Part shown: positions 1 to 7,401 of the stretch, piece after piece | Numbering within the stretch: position 1 is the stretch's first letter | Layout: each line of letters opens with the position of its first letter | NCBI GenBank assembly: GCA_944354085.1 | Contig: CALVPW010000025.1 | Span: 1-14,212 of the forward strand | Length of the DNA: 14,212 bases | Direction of reading: 5' to 3' | DNA from: an uncultured Clostridia bacterium | Lineage (GTDB): Bacteria; Bacillota; Clostridia; Christensenellales; Borkfalkiaceae | Notes under the pieces: generated by a model | What the model was told of the DNA's origin: nothing | What the model saw: the letters and a program-made list of their open reading frames with translations, nothing else | The model's database searches: none | Made by a program: the position numbers and the translations under genes

Positions 1-547
1 CCGAGATCCCTTTGCCCGAGACGTCTGCCAAAAATCCCATCGTCTGCCCCGCGACCTCGTACACGTCGGGCAGGTCGCCGCCGATCTCGCGGCAGGGGAT
101 ATACATAAACGAGTAGCGCGCGCCGCCGTTGGGATGCGCGGGCGGGAGAAGGCGCTGCTGGATATCCTGCGCAGAATACATCTCGCGGGCGATCTCCGTC
201 TCGTACGCGTTGTCCACCACGCCCAAATAATATTTGCCGAGCGGGCTCACCTTGATGCGGAAGGAGAGATTCCCCCCTTCCCCGCGCACGATGAGATTGC
301 GGAACGCGGTGCCGTTCCCCTTCATGGCGTCCGCAAAGAGGGTACGCATGGGACAATAGGCGCACTTGACGCCCTCGCCGCACACCTCCTCCTCGCGGCA
401 GCCCGTCGTCTCCTTTAAGCTCCCGCGGGCGGCGCGGCTCTTGAAATAGGTGCGAAAGGCGCGGTTGGTGTACCGCACCCGCATCGCCCCGTCGACGACG
501 ATCGCCGCCGTAGGGATGCTGTCGAGCACTTCTTTGTACAAATTCAT
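1..547 (-). CDS. PAS-domain SpoIIE/RsbU-type PP2C phosphatase (3' end outside window)
   Basis: Only the first 182 codons are in the window; the frame stays open to the left edge. Residues 1-115 look like a PAS sensor fold (IPTAAIVVDG near 11-20, then YTNRAF). It carries four cysteines at 50, 56, 62 and 65, the last two as CAYCP. From about residue 128 the protein changes to the start of a SpoIIE/RsbU phosphatase: QQRLLPP, then YIPCREIGGDLPDVY, then LADVSGKG, matching the family pattern of a GGD metal-binding segment and a D-VSGHG-like segment. Such enzymes dephosphorylate anti-anti-sigma or other serine-phosphorylated regulators in response to the sensor domain. The start follows the upstream lipid-kinase stop by 3 nt, so the two are probably co-transcribed. 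The ribosome binding site is weak (AAGG almost touching the ATG), suggesting translational coupling. The target is not visible here. Confidence 0.85.
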   Translation of the reverse strand, partial: MNLYKEVLDSIPTAAIVVDGAMRVRYTNRAFRTYFKSRAARGSLKETTGCREEEVCGEGVKCAYCPMRTLFADAMKGNGTAFRNLIVRGEGGNLSFRIKVSPLGKYYLGVVDNAYETEIAREMYSAQDIQQRLLPPAHPNGGARYSFMYIPCREIGGDLPDVYEVAGQTMGFLADVSGKGIS

Positions 548-550
548 GCC

Positions 551-1414
551 TTATATGCGCCAAAGATGCAATTTCCCGCCCACGAGATAGGCGTTGAGCG
601 CTTCCTCCTCGAAGATCTCTCCGTCGTACTGCACATAAAGTTTGCCGTCGGGCGAGGTGACCGTCGCCGCGCTGCAGCCGATATGATGGGTGATGGGCTC
701 TTCCAGGAGCTTTCCGCGCATGAGGCGGACGAGCTTGGGAAGGAGTTTTCTGCGGGGCGGGCAGTCCACCACCACGAGCTCCATGACGCCGTCGTCGGGC
801 TGCGCCGCAGGACAGAGCGGGATGCCGCCGCCCAGCTGTTTGCCGTTGCACACCGCGGCGATCATCGCGTTGTACTCGCGCGTTTCGCCGTTGACGGTGA
901 CAAGGAGCCTGCTCCCCTTATAGCGGAAGAGCGTCGCGAGCAGGCTGCGGAAGTATTTGCCGCGCCTGCCGCCGCAGCGCATGTTCTCGCAGCGGCGCAG
1001 GATCTCCACATCCATCCCCGTGCCCGCGATGTTCAGGGCGCGGCGGGTGCCGCATTCGATGTAGTCGACGGGCTGCGGCTCGCCGTCGAGGATGCAGGAG
1101 ACGGCTTTTGCGCCGAGCGGGATCCCGACCGCCGCGGCAAAATCGTTGCCCGTGCCCGCGGGGATGATCCCTAGCGTGACGGCGGAAGGATCGACCATCC
1201 CGCTCAGGACTTCGTTCACCGTACCGTCGCCGCCCACCACGACGAGCTGCGTCTGCCCCGCCGCGGTGAGACTGTGCGCGTACTTGCGCGCATCTCCCCG
1301 CTTGGACGAATAAAAGAAACGGCAGGCGACGCCGCGCTCTTTCATGCGCGCGTCGATCTCCGCCACCAATTTTTTCATTTTTCTGATCTTCGGATTGACG
1401 ATCACGTTCAACAT
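551..1414 (-). CDS. Diacylglycerol kinase / YegS-BmrU family lipid kinase
   Basis: This 287-aa protein has the hallmarks of the DAGK catalytic family. They are a VNPK start, the nucleotide-binding GGDGTVNEV at residues 61-69, GTGNDFA at 87-93, NGKQLGGG with PAAQPDDG at about 190-209, and YDGE near 263-266. It should phosphorylate a lipid such as diacylglycerol at the membrane face using ATP, feeding phospholipid recycling; the exact lipid cannot be told from sequence. I chose the ATG at 1414 because GGAGAA lies 8 nt upstream and the family normally begins with (M)-x-(V/I)-NP. The frame stays open to 1549, but that longer form would begin upstream of the promoter's own transcription start. It is first in an operon with the PAS-phosphatase. 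Confidence 0.92.
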   Translation of the reverse strand: MLNVIVNPKIRKMKKLVAEIDARMKERGVACRFFYSSKRGDARKYAHSLTAAGQTQLVVVGGDGTVNEVLSGMVDPSAVTLGIIPAGTGNDFAAAVGIPLGAKAVSCILDGEPQPVDYIECGTRRALNIAGTGMDVEILRRCENMRCGGRRGKYFRSLLATLFRYKGSRLLVTVNGETREYNAMIAAVCNGKQLGGGIPLCPAAQPDDGVMELVVVDCPPRRKLLPKLVRLMRGKLLEEPITHHIGCSAATVTSPDGKLYVQYDGEIFEEEALNAYLVGGKLHLWRI

Positions 1415-1451
1415 ACCGCGTTCTCCGCCGTAAAAATTCCGTTCGCATTTT

Positions 1452-1480
1452 ATTATACAGGATTTCGCGCAGAATTGCAA
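1452..1480 (-). promoter_or_regulatory. Sigma-A promoter for the lipid kinase operon
   Basis: Read on the minus strand, the -35 is TTGCAA (1475-1480), the spacer is 17 bp and the -10 is a perfect TATAAT (1452-1457). Transcription should start near 1445, giving a leader of about 30 nt. The -35 is shared with the divergent promoter on the plus strand. Confidence 0.8.
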
Positions 1481-1503
1481 TTTTTTTGCAAATCTGTTAT
1501 ACT
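1475..1503 (+). promoter_or_regulatory. Sigma-A promoter for the cca-rmuC unit
   Basis: The -35 is TTGCAA (1475-1480), the spacer is 17 bp and the -10 is TATACT (1498-1503), preceded by a T. Transcription should start near 1510, leaving a leader of about 26 nt before the TTG start codon at 1536. Because TTGCAA is its own reverse complement, the same six bases also form the -35 of the minus-strand promoter. Confidence 0.8.
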
Positions 1504-1522
1504 GTTTTCGGAAAATTTTCAA

Positions 1523-1528
1523 AGAAGG
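1523..1528 (+). promoter_or_regulatory. Ribosome binding site fixing a TTG start for cca
   Basis: AGAAGG stands 7 nt before TTG at 1536. There is no ATG or GTG at a suitable distance, so this site supports TTG as the initiation codon. Confidence 0.75.
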
Positions 1529-1535
1529 TATCCTT

Positions 1536-2882
1536 TTGCATACGCTCATCCCCGCACAACTGTTGCTGCTCGCAAAAAACTGCCCCTTCCCGCTGTATAC
1601 GGTGGGCGGCGCCGTGCGCGACGCGCTCGCGGGTCAGATCGCGCCGCAGGCGGACTGGGACCTTGCATCCCCCGCCTCCGACGAAGCGTTCGCCGCCGCC
1701 GCGCGCGCCTGCGGTTTTGAAGTGCGCGCCGTGTATCCCGCCACGGGCACGGTAAAGATCGAAAAGGACGGCGTCGCTTGCGAATATACCCGCTTCCGTT
1801 CGGATACCTACGTGCGCGGTACGCACGCGCCCGCCGCCGTCGCCTTTACGGAGGATATCGCCGTCGACGCCCGCCGCCGCGATTTTTGCGCCAACGCCGT
1901 ATATTACGACATCGCGCGCGGGAAATTCTGCGATCCGCTCGGCGGCATCCCCGATATCGAAAAAAAGACGCTGCGCACCGTCGCGCCCGCCCGAAAGGTG
2001 TTCGGCGAAGACGGGCTGCGCCTTTTGCGCCTGGCGCGGCTGGCGGCGCAGACGGGATTTACGCCCGACGAAGACTGTATGCGGGGCGCGGCGCAAAACG
2101 CGGCGCTCATCCGCGACATCGTCCCCGAACGCATCTTCCACGAGATGCAGCTGCTGCTCACCGCCGACGCAAAGTGCGGCGATCGGCTCGCGCCCTACCG
2201 CGGCTTGTGCATCCTGCGGGATACGGGCGTATTTGCGTATATCTTCCCCGAGCTCGCCCGCGGCGACAAGATGGCGCAGCGCAAGGACTTCCACGATCAC
2301 GACGTGTTGGAACATACCTTCCGCTGCGTGCGCTACGCGCCGCCCGCGATCCGCTGGGCAGCCCTTTTGCACGACTGCGGCAAGCCCCTCTGCATGCTGC
2401 GCGACGGCAACTTTTACGCCCATCCCGCAGAGGGCGCGCGCATCGCCGAGGAGACGCTCGTCCGCCTCAAAGCGCCCGTCCGCCTCACGGAAGAGACGAA
2501 AACGCTCGTTCTTTTGCACATGCGCGATTTTAATTTGCAGATGCGCGAAGGCAAGGTGCGGCGGGAGATCGTGCACGCCTATCCCCTCCTCGAAAAACTT
2601 TTCGCTCTGAAACAGGCGGACTATTCCGCCTGCAAGGACGATCTTTCCCCCGCGCCCTCCGTCGTAAAATGGAAGCGCATCTTAGAAAAGATGCGCCGCG
2701 AAGGCGTCCCCTTCACCCTTGCCATGCTCGCCGTGAACGGGCGGGATATGCAGGCATTGGGCAAAAAGGGAGAAGAAGTCGGCAAAACGCTTTCCGCGCT
2801 GCAAGCCTTTTGCATCGAGGACGGACGGCGCAACGACCGCGAAACGCTCCTCGCCCGCGCGAAACACGTCCCCAACGAATAA
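1536..2882 (+). CDS. cca: CCA-adding-type tRNA nucleotidyltransferase with HD domain
   Basis: This 448-aa class II nucleotidyltransferase would add or repair the 3'-terminal CCA of tRNAs, or in some lineages only part of it. The head domain shows GGAVRD (24-29), the metal-binding DWD (40-42) and RRRDFCANA (113-121), the variant of the family's RRDF-x-NA motif. EDGLRLLRLARLAA (158-171) is the neck signature for nucleotide selection. The C-terminal half has an HD phosphohydrolase-like region with HDHD (253-256), LLHDCGKP (277-284), H296 and H328, so it belongs to the Cca/PcnB plus HD architecture. It starts at TTG with AGAAGG 7 nt upstream. The stop overlaps the ribosome binding site of rmuC, so the two genes form an operon. 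Poly(A) polymerase is a close relative that sequence alone cannot fully exclude. Confidence 0.92.
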   Translation: MHTLIPAQLLLLAKNCPFPLYTVGGAVRDALAGQIAPQADWDLASPASDEAFAAAARACGFEVRAVYPATGTVKIEKDGVACEYTRFRSDTYVRGTHAPAAVAFTEDIAVDARRRDFCANAVYYDIARGKFCDPLGGIPDIEKKTLRTVAPARKVFGEDGLRLLRLARLAAQTGFTPDEDCMRGAAQNAALIRDIVPERIFHEMQLLLTADAKCGDRLAPYRGLCILRDTGVFAYIFPELARGDKMAQRKDFHDHDVLEHTFRCVRYAPPAIRWAALLHDCGKPLCMLRDGNFYAHPAEGARIAEETLVRLKAPVRLTEETKTLVLLHMRDFNLQMREGKVRREIVHAYPLLEKLFALKQADYSACKDDLSPAPSVVKWKRILEKMRREGVPFTLAMLAVNGRDMQALGKKGEEVGKTLSALQAFCIEDGRRNDRETLLARAKHVPNE

Positions 2883-2891
2883 GGAGATCTT

Positions 2892-4028
2892 ATGCAAGCA
2901 CTCATCGTCATCTGCATCGTACTCAGCGTCCTCACGCTCGCGCTCGTTATCGTGCTGCTCTTCAAAAAGCGCAGCGAAGACGGCGGAGAACGGCTGCGCC
3001 GCCTCGAAGAAAAGACGGACGCCGTCGGCAAACTCGCCGATTACAATGCCCGCGTCCTCGAATCGCTCAACCGTTCGACGGAAGCCCGCCTCACGGGCAT
3101 CCAGAACCGCCTTGCCGACGATATCAAATATATCGTCGACGCCAACGCGCAGAACCTCGAACGCATCCGCCGCACGGTGGACGAGAAGCTCACGTCCTCC
3201 ATCGACGGGAAGCTCTCCGATTCCTTTGCCCGCATCGGCGAGCGGCTGGAAAAAATGTACCAGAGCGTGGGCGAGATGAAGGGCATCTCTGCGGGCGTCA
3301 ACGATATCAGGCGCGTATTTTCCAACGTGAAACTGCGCGGCACCTGGGGGGAGGCGCAGCTCGACGCCATCCTCGAACAGATGCTCGCACCCGAACAGTA
3401 CCGCCGCAGCGTGAAGCTCAACCCGCTCGACGGCTCGCTCGTCGACTTTGCCGTCGCGCTGCCCGCAAAGGACGGCGAGGTATACCTGCCCGTCGACAGC
3501 AAATTCCCCGTGGAGGAGTTCGAACGGCTCGCGGACGCCGCCGAGCGCGGCGACAAGGAGGGCGAAGAGCGCGCCCGCAAAAATTTGGAGCGCGCCGTAA
3601 AATTGCAGGCGGATTCCATCGCCAAAAAGTATATCCTGCCCCCCGTTACCACGGATTTTGCCGTGATGTATCTCCCCTCCGAAGGGCTGTACGCCGAGGT
3701 GATGCGCACGAGCGGGCTTTCCGACTGGCTGCGTATGCGCCGCGTTCTCGCATGCGGTCCCACCAACGTCGCCGCCCTGCTCTCCACGCTGCAAACGGGT
3801 TTCCGCACCGCGGCGATCGAAAAGCGTTCGGGCGAGCTGAGGATGATGCTCGACGAATTCCGCGCCGATTTTATCAAATTTTCCGAACTTTTGGAAAAGA
3901 CGCGCAAAAAGCTGCAGGAAGCACAAGATACGGTGGAGAGCGCCGAAAAGCGCACGGGCACCATCGGGCGCAAACTCAACTCCTTCCGCAGCATCGGCGG
4001 CGCGCTGCCGCCCGAAGACGAAGACTGA
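2892..4028 (+). CDS. rmuC: RmuC family protein (DNA recombination/rearrangement limiting)
   Basis: This 378-aa protein has an N-terminal membrane segment (about 3-24) followed by basic residues (KKR). A charged, coiled-coil-like stretch (about 30-135) comes next, then the RmuC core. The core motifs are RGTWGEAQLDAILEQML (149-165), LPVDSKFPVEEF (199-210), AVMYLPSEGLYAEV (257-270) and VLACGPTNVAALL (285-297). A second helical stretch closes the protein. RmuC has a predicted nuclease-like core; in E. coli its loss affects inversions at short inverted repeats, and its molecular activity is poorly defined. The ATG follows AAGGAG by 5 nt, and that site overlaps the cca stop codon. No terminator is visible after the gene, so read-through into the next two genes is likely. 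Confidence 0.92.
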   Translation: MQALIVICIVLSVLTLALVIVLLFKKRSEDGGERLRRLEEKTDAVGKLADYNARVLESLNRSTEARLTGIQNRLADDIKYIVDANAQNLERIRRTVDEKLTSSIDGKLSDSFARIGERLEKMYQSVGEMKGISAGVNDIRRVFSNVKLRGTWGEAQLDAILEQMLAPEQYRRSVKLNPLDGSLVDFAVALPAKDGEVYLPVDSKFPVEEFERLADAAERGDKEGEERARKNLERAVKLQADSIAKKYILPPVTTDFAVMYLPSEGLYAEVMRTSGLSDWLRMRRVLACGPTNVAALLSTLQTGFRTAAIEKRSGELRMMLDEFRADFIKFSELLEKTRKKLQEAQDTVESAEKRTGTIGRKLNSFRSIGGALPPEDED

Positions 4029-4046
4029 GCGTTTTTCGCAAAACAC

Positions 4047-4075
4047 TTGCTTTTTCCGCGCGCGCGGGGTATAAT
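4047..4075 (+). promoter_or_regulatory. Sigma-A promoter directly abutting the next start codon
   Basis: TTGCTT (4047-4052), a 17-bp spacer and a perfect TATAAT (4070-4075). The expected transcription start, about 7 nt past the -10, falls on or next to the ATG at 4082. The promoter lies in the 53-nt gap after rmuC. Confidence 0.75.
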
Positions 4076-4081
4076 GGAAAC

Positions 4082-4393
4082 ATGGAACTCAAAAAACTTG
4101 ACGCCGCGGCACAGGCGGCGCTCCCCGTCCCGCCCGAAAGTTTTGGCGCACCGCGCGCCGTGCAGGGCGGAAAAGTTTGCGCGGCGGGCGCGTTCGTACA
4201 TATCGTGAGCGGCGGAAGATTCAAACGCTTCCCCGCGCGGCAGGAGGCGCTCACCGTGCGCGAAGGCAGCGGATACATCAAATGGGCGCGCGGCGAACTC
4301 CCCTTTCGGGCAGGCGAGTGCGTGCTTGCGGAAGGGTTGGAAGAATACGATCTGTACGGCGAAGGAGAATTCCTCGTCACGATCTTAAAATAA
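4082..4393 (+). CDS. Small protein, possible single cupin-like domain, apparently leaderless
   Basis: This 103-aa soluble protein has no signal peptide or membrane segment. I do not recognise a named family. The C-terminal half (about residues 57-103) is an alternating beta pattern with GSGYIKW, FRAGECVLAEG and YDLYGEGEFLVTILK. This resembles the second half of a small cupin barrel, such as the tail of a class I mannose-6-phosphate isomerase, but no metal-binding histidine cluster is visible. That makes cupin an inference rather than a call. Only one in-frame ATG exists. It sits 7 nt after a perfect TATAAT with no good ribosome binding site (only GGAAA directly upstream), so the promoter's own message would be leaderless. 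Read-through from rmuC could supply a leadered version. The next gene starts 13 nt after its stop. Confidence 0.72.
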   Translation: MELKKLDAAAQAALPVPPESFGAPRAVQGGKVCAAGAFVHIVSGGRFKRFPARQEALTVREGSGYIKWARGELPFRAGECVLAEGLEEYDLYGEGEFLVTILK

Positions 4394-4406
4394 ATGCGAG
4401 GCAGCC

Positions 4407-7286
4407 ATGAAAGAACCGCATCCCGAACATAAAAATCAGACGCGGGCGCAAAAGCGTCAGGCGCGCAAACGCACGCAGGCAGAACAGCTCGCGCTCGAAA
4501 AACAACTCGTGAAAGAGGGCAAGATCCTGCCCCGCACCCGCTACGTCGCCAGAGGATACCTCGGGCGGATCTTTGCCGTGATGCTCGCCTTCCTCTTCGG
4601 CATGCTCGTCGTCATCGGCGGGCTGCTCGGCGGCGGGTACTACCTTGCCGTCACCCCCTCGCGCAATCTCTTCCATGTGCTGGGACTGAACGAGGAGCTC
4701 CTCTCCGAAGAATACCTCGACCGATCGGTGATCGACATCGCCGTCTCCATCCGCGACGACATCAACAGCCTTGCCGACCCCGCTTCCGTCAGCCTCGGGA
4801 CGTTCTCCAAATACACGCCCGTCGTGGATAAGATGATCGACAGCATCGTCGAACAGGTGCGCGCCTACGGCATCGACGCGGATGCGGAAACGCTCACCGC
4901 GACGCCGTTGGGCGGGCTCGCCGACTATCTGATGAACGACATCGTGATGACGGCGCAGCTGGGCGGGCTCATGCAGGTCTCGGCGGACGGAGAGCCTTTG
5001 ATGCTCGCGCTGTGCTACGGGATCGAGGGCAGCAACGAGGAAAACGGCGACTATCAGATCGTCGGCGGCGAAGTGGTGATGAACGAGGGCAAATCCGCCC
5101 GCACGCTCAAAGACCTCATCGACAATGCGAACGGCATCATCGGCGGGCTGCCCATCGAATCGGTGCTCGCGGTGGACGCTTCCTCGACGCAAGTCATGCG
5201 GGCGCTCAGCTACGGCACGGAGGGCGTCAACTACACCGTGAACGAACAGGGTGAGATCGAGATGCTCACCGATCCTCTCACGGGCAAGCCCTATCCCAAG
5301 CGCACCATCGAAGACCTGACGAACGATCAGAGCCTCATCGAGAACGTGACCATCGGCGATATCGTCACCGTCGACGAAAATACGACGGGCATCCTGCTCG
5401 CCATCAAAGACTGGACGGTCGGCGATCTTACGAGCGCGGCGCGCATCGAATCGCTCCGCCTCTCGCAGATCGTCACCATCGACGACGCCTCCTCCCCCAT
5501 TTTGCAGGCAATGCGCGACTGGCGCATCGCCGACCTCACCGATGCCGACATGATCGATTCCCTTCTGCTCGGCGACATCATCGAGATCGGGGAACATTCC
5601 GCCCAACTTTTGCGCGCGCTCGCAGATACCGCCATCGGCGATCTTTCGACCGCCATCGATACCCTCCGTTTGCAGGACATCCTCGGCGAAGAGGCGCTCG
5701 AAAGCAACAACATCCTCAAAAACCTCAAACAAAGCTCGCTCGAAACGCTCGCCGACGACGTTGCGTCGCTCACCGTGGCGCAGGTGTTCGGCGAAGAGCT
5801 GTATTCCTACCTCGACCTTACAAACGGGAAGTCGTACGAAGCCTTCGTAAACGGCTACGATCCCCAAGATAAAAGCATGAACACGGCGGAAGATGCGGAA
5901 GATCCAAACGCCGCGGTCAACCAAAACCGCCCCAACGCGATGGACCTTACGGGCAAGGCGGTCAAAGAAACGCGCAGAACGAAGGACGGAAAAGAGGTCT
6001 TTTTCGGATACTTCCGCACGAAAGACGAGATCGGCGCGCCCGCCGGCGCGCTCGTACAGGACGCCGACGTGCACCGCCACGTTGCGGTGAGCCCCGCCGA
6101 TCCCGACCTTCCCGACGGCGAGACCGTCCGCACCATGGCGTATTACGCGAACGTGGAAGCGGACATCCTCCCGCAGACATATGAATGGCGCGTGTTCGAC
6201 TACGACGTTTCCGCTAAGTCCATGGCGCTTCCCGAAGGCGACAGCGTCGTCACGGATATCCCCGCGGGATACGCGGAGCAGCCCGCGCGCAGCGGTGCCG
6301 AGCTTTACACCGACGCGGACGGGAACGCGTACTACTACCTCACCGCACGCGTCCATCTGCGCGGCGGCGCGCCCGCCGTCGAAAAAGTCGCCTATCCCCT
6401 CTGCACCGACGACGCAGGCATCTACTACTTCCGATACGAACTCGGCAGCACGACGGCGGAGGACGGCACCGTCTCCTTTGACGATCATTCGACGTATGCG
6501 CGCGTCGACCTCGAACGCACCGTCAGCGCCTATGTGTACGAGGACGGCACGCCCGTCGTCTTCCAAACGGCGGAGGATGGGACCGTCGATCCCTCCCGCG
6601 TCGTATACGGCGAAGGCGAGACCGCGCAGACCGTCCGCTTCCGCCACCGCGCGGCAGGCACCCGCCTCGTTGCCGTCACCAATCCCGCGACGGGAGAGCC
6701 CGTCCTTGACGAGAACGGCGAACAGGTGATGCGGGAAGAGGAAGTGACCGAGCGTTGGTGGATCGTGGTGGAAAGCCCCGTCGAAGGCGGCTATTACACC
6801 GTCAGCGGCGATACGATCGAGCGGGTGCAGGGAGAGACCACGCTCACATGGACGGTGGGCGACGATGCGGACGGCGACGGCGTCATCGACGAAGGCGCCG
6901 CCACCGTGCAAGCCGACCGCTATCTGAGCGGCGTATGGTATCTGCTGTTCGGGAGAGAACTGTGCGACGGCACTGCGGAAGGCGGCTGCACGCACGGACA
7001 GGGCGACGCGCCGACGGGCAGCAGTCACGTCGTCCTCGTCGACAACACGCACATGCCCGTTCTCGACATTGCGGGCACGGTGACGGAGGTCTCCAACATC
7101 ATCGATACCCTCCCCCTTTGGGAAATGTGGCTGCACGAGCTCATCGGCACCAACCCCTACGCCAAGCTGCCGATCGATTACGAAGTCAACGGGGTCACAT
7201 ACGACAACCTCAACGAGCTCACGGTGAGCGGTGCGATCGGATGCATGAAAGCGATGATCGCTCAGTTCGAAGCGCCAACTCCCTAA
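4407..7286 (+). CDS. Large membrane-anchored repeat protein of unknown function
   Basis: This is a 959-aa protein that I do not recognise. Residues 1-53 are very basic and probably cytoplasmic; 54-80 form one membrane segment (LAFLFGMLVVIGGLLGGGYY); the remainder is probably outside the cell. Residues 311-418 contain three tandem units of exactly 36 residues, with the pattern I-x-S/N-L/V-x-L/I-x-x-I-V-T-I/V-D...I-L-x-A-M/I-x-D-W-x-I/V-x-D-L. Degenerate copies lie at about 183-310, where a 30-residue loop (YGTEGVN-type) interrupts the unit, and at 419-471. Residues 510-880 are rich in Tyr, Thr and acidic residues and look beta-stranded, with a calcium-loop-like DADGDGVIDEG at 820-830. The C-terminal 75 residues hold further LP-W/L-T-x-like segments. 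CGAGG lies 5 nt before the ATG. It is last in the cca-rmuC run and ends at a strong terminator. A surface or cell-envelope role is inference. Confidence 0.85.
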   Translation: MKEPHPEHKNQTRAQKRQARKRTQAEQLALEKQLVKEGKILPRTRYVARGYLGRIFAVMLAFLFGMLVVIGGLLGGGYYLAVTPSRNLFHVLGLNEELLSEEYLDRSVIDIAVSIRDDINSLADPASVSLGTFSKYTPVVDKMIDSIVEQVRAYGIDADAETLTATPLGGLADYLMNDIVMTAQLGGLMQVSADGEPLMLALCYGIEGSNEENGDYQIVGGEVVMNEGKSARTLKDLIDNANGIIGGLPIESVLAVDASSTQVMRALSYGTEGVNYTVNEQGEIEMLTDPLTGKPYPKRTIEDLTNDQSLIENVTIGDIVTVDENTTGILLAIKDWTVGDLTSAARIESLRLSQIVTIDDASSPILQAMRDWRIADLTDADMIDSLLLGDIIEIGEHSAQLLRALADTAIGDLSTAIDTLRLQDILGEEALESNNILKNLKQSSLETLADDVASLTVAQVFGEELYSYLDLTNGKSYEAFVNGYDPQDKSMNTAEDAEDPNAAVNQNRPNAMDLTGKAVKETRRTKDGKEVFFGYFRTKDEIGAPAGALVQDADVHRHVAVSPADPDLPDGETVRTMAYYANVEADILPQTYEWRVFDYDVSAKSMALPEGDSVVTDIPAGYAEQPARSGAELYTDADGNAYYYLTARVHLRGGAPAVEKVAYPLCTDDAGIYYFRYELGSTTAEDGTVSFDDHSTYARVDLERTVSAYVYEDGTPVVFQTAEDGTVDPSRVVYGEGETAQTVRFRHRAAGTRLVAVTNPATGEPVLDENGEQVMREEEVTERWWIVVESPVEGGYYTVSGDTIERVQGETTLTWTVGDDADGDGVIDEGAATVQADRYLSGVWYLLFGRELCDGTAEGGCTHGQGDAPTGSSHVVLVDNTHMPVLDIAGTVTEVSNIIDTLPLWEMWLHELIGTNPYAKLPIDYEVNGVTYDNLNELTVSGAIGCMKAMIAQFEAPTP
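5337..5660 (+). repeat. Three tandem 108-bp units coding 36-residue protein repeats
   Basis: The units are 5337-5444, 5445-5552 and 5553-5660, each exactly 108 bp and in frame. The encoded copies share IVTIDD/IVTVDE/IIEIGE, then ILLAIKDW/ILQAMRDW/LLRALADT, then VGDLT/IADLT/IGDLS. Similarity is stronger at the protein level than at the DNA level, which indicates old, selected repeats rather than a recent duplication. Confidence 0.85.
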
Positions 7287-7293
7287 CAGAACG

Positions 7294-7322
7294 CGGGCGG
7301 CGAAAATGCCGCCCGTTTTTTT
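7294..7322 (+). terminator. Rho-independent terminator of the cca-to-repeat-protein unit
   Basis: A perfect 8-bp stem, CGGGCGGC (7294-7301) with GCCGCCCG (7308-7315), has a 6-nt loop GAAAAT and is followed by seven T (7316-7322). It begins 8 nt after the stop codon of the 959-aa gene. Confidence 0.93.
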
Positions 7323-7365
7323 ATGCGATCGCGCGCAAAAAATGGGCGCGCCCCGCCAAAAATCA

Positions 7366-7394
7366 TTGACTTTGCCGCACGATTATAGTAGAAT
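7366..7394 (+). promoter_or_regulatory. Sigma-A promoter for rpsF-ssb-rpsR
   Basis: TTGACT (7366-7371), a 17-bp spacer and TAGAAT (7389-7394) give a near-consensus promoter. The start should be near 7401, leaving a leader of about 68 nt before the rpsF ATG at 7469. That leader carries the folded elements described next. Confidence 0.8.
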
Positions 7395-7401
7395 AGAACA
7401 A

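Noticed and set aside
1415..1549. N-terminal extension of the lipid kinase up to 1549
   Set aside because: It would start upstream of the minus-strand promoter's transcription start and cover both divergent promoters. The ATG at 1414 has a proper ribosome binding site and matches the family start.
2682..4046. 450-codon open frame on the minus strand opposite rmuC
   Set aside because: RmuC motifs are intact on the plus strand, and the antisense product shows no domain.
4377..7136. Very long open frame on the minus strand (over 900 codons) opposite the 959-aa gene
   Set aside because: It is antisense to a gene with a good ribosome binding site, membrane segment and protein-level repeats. Its product is a low-complexity Asp/Arg/Val-rich sequence with no recognisable motif, as expected from the GC-rich codon bias of the other strand.
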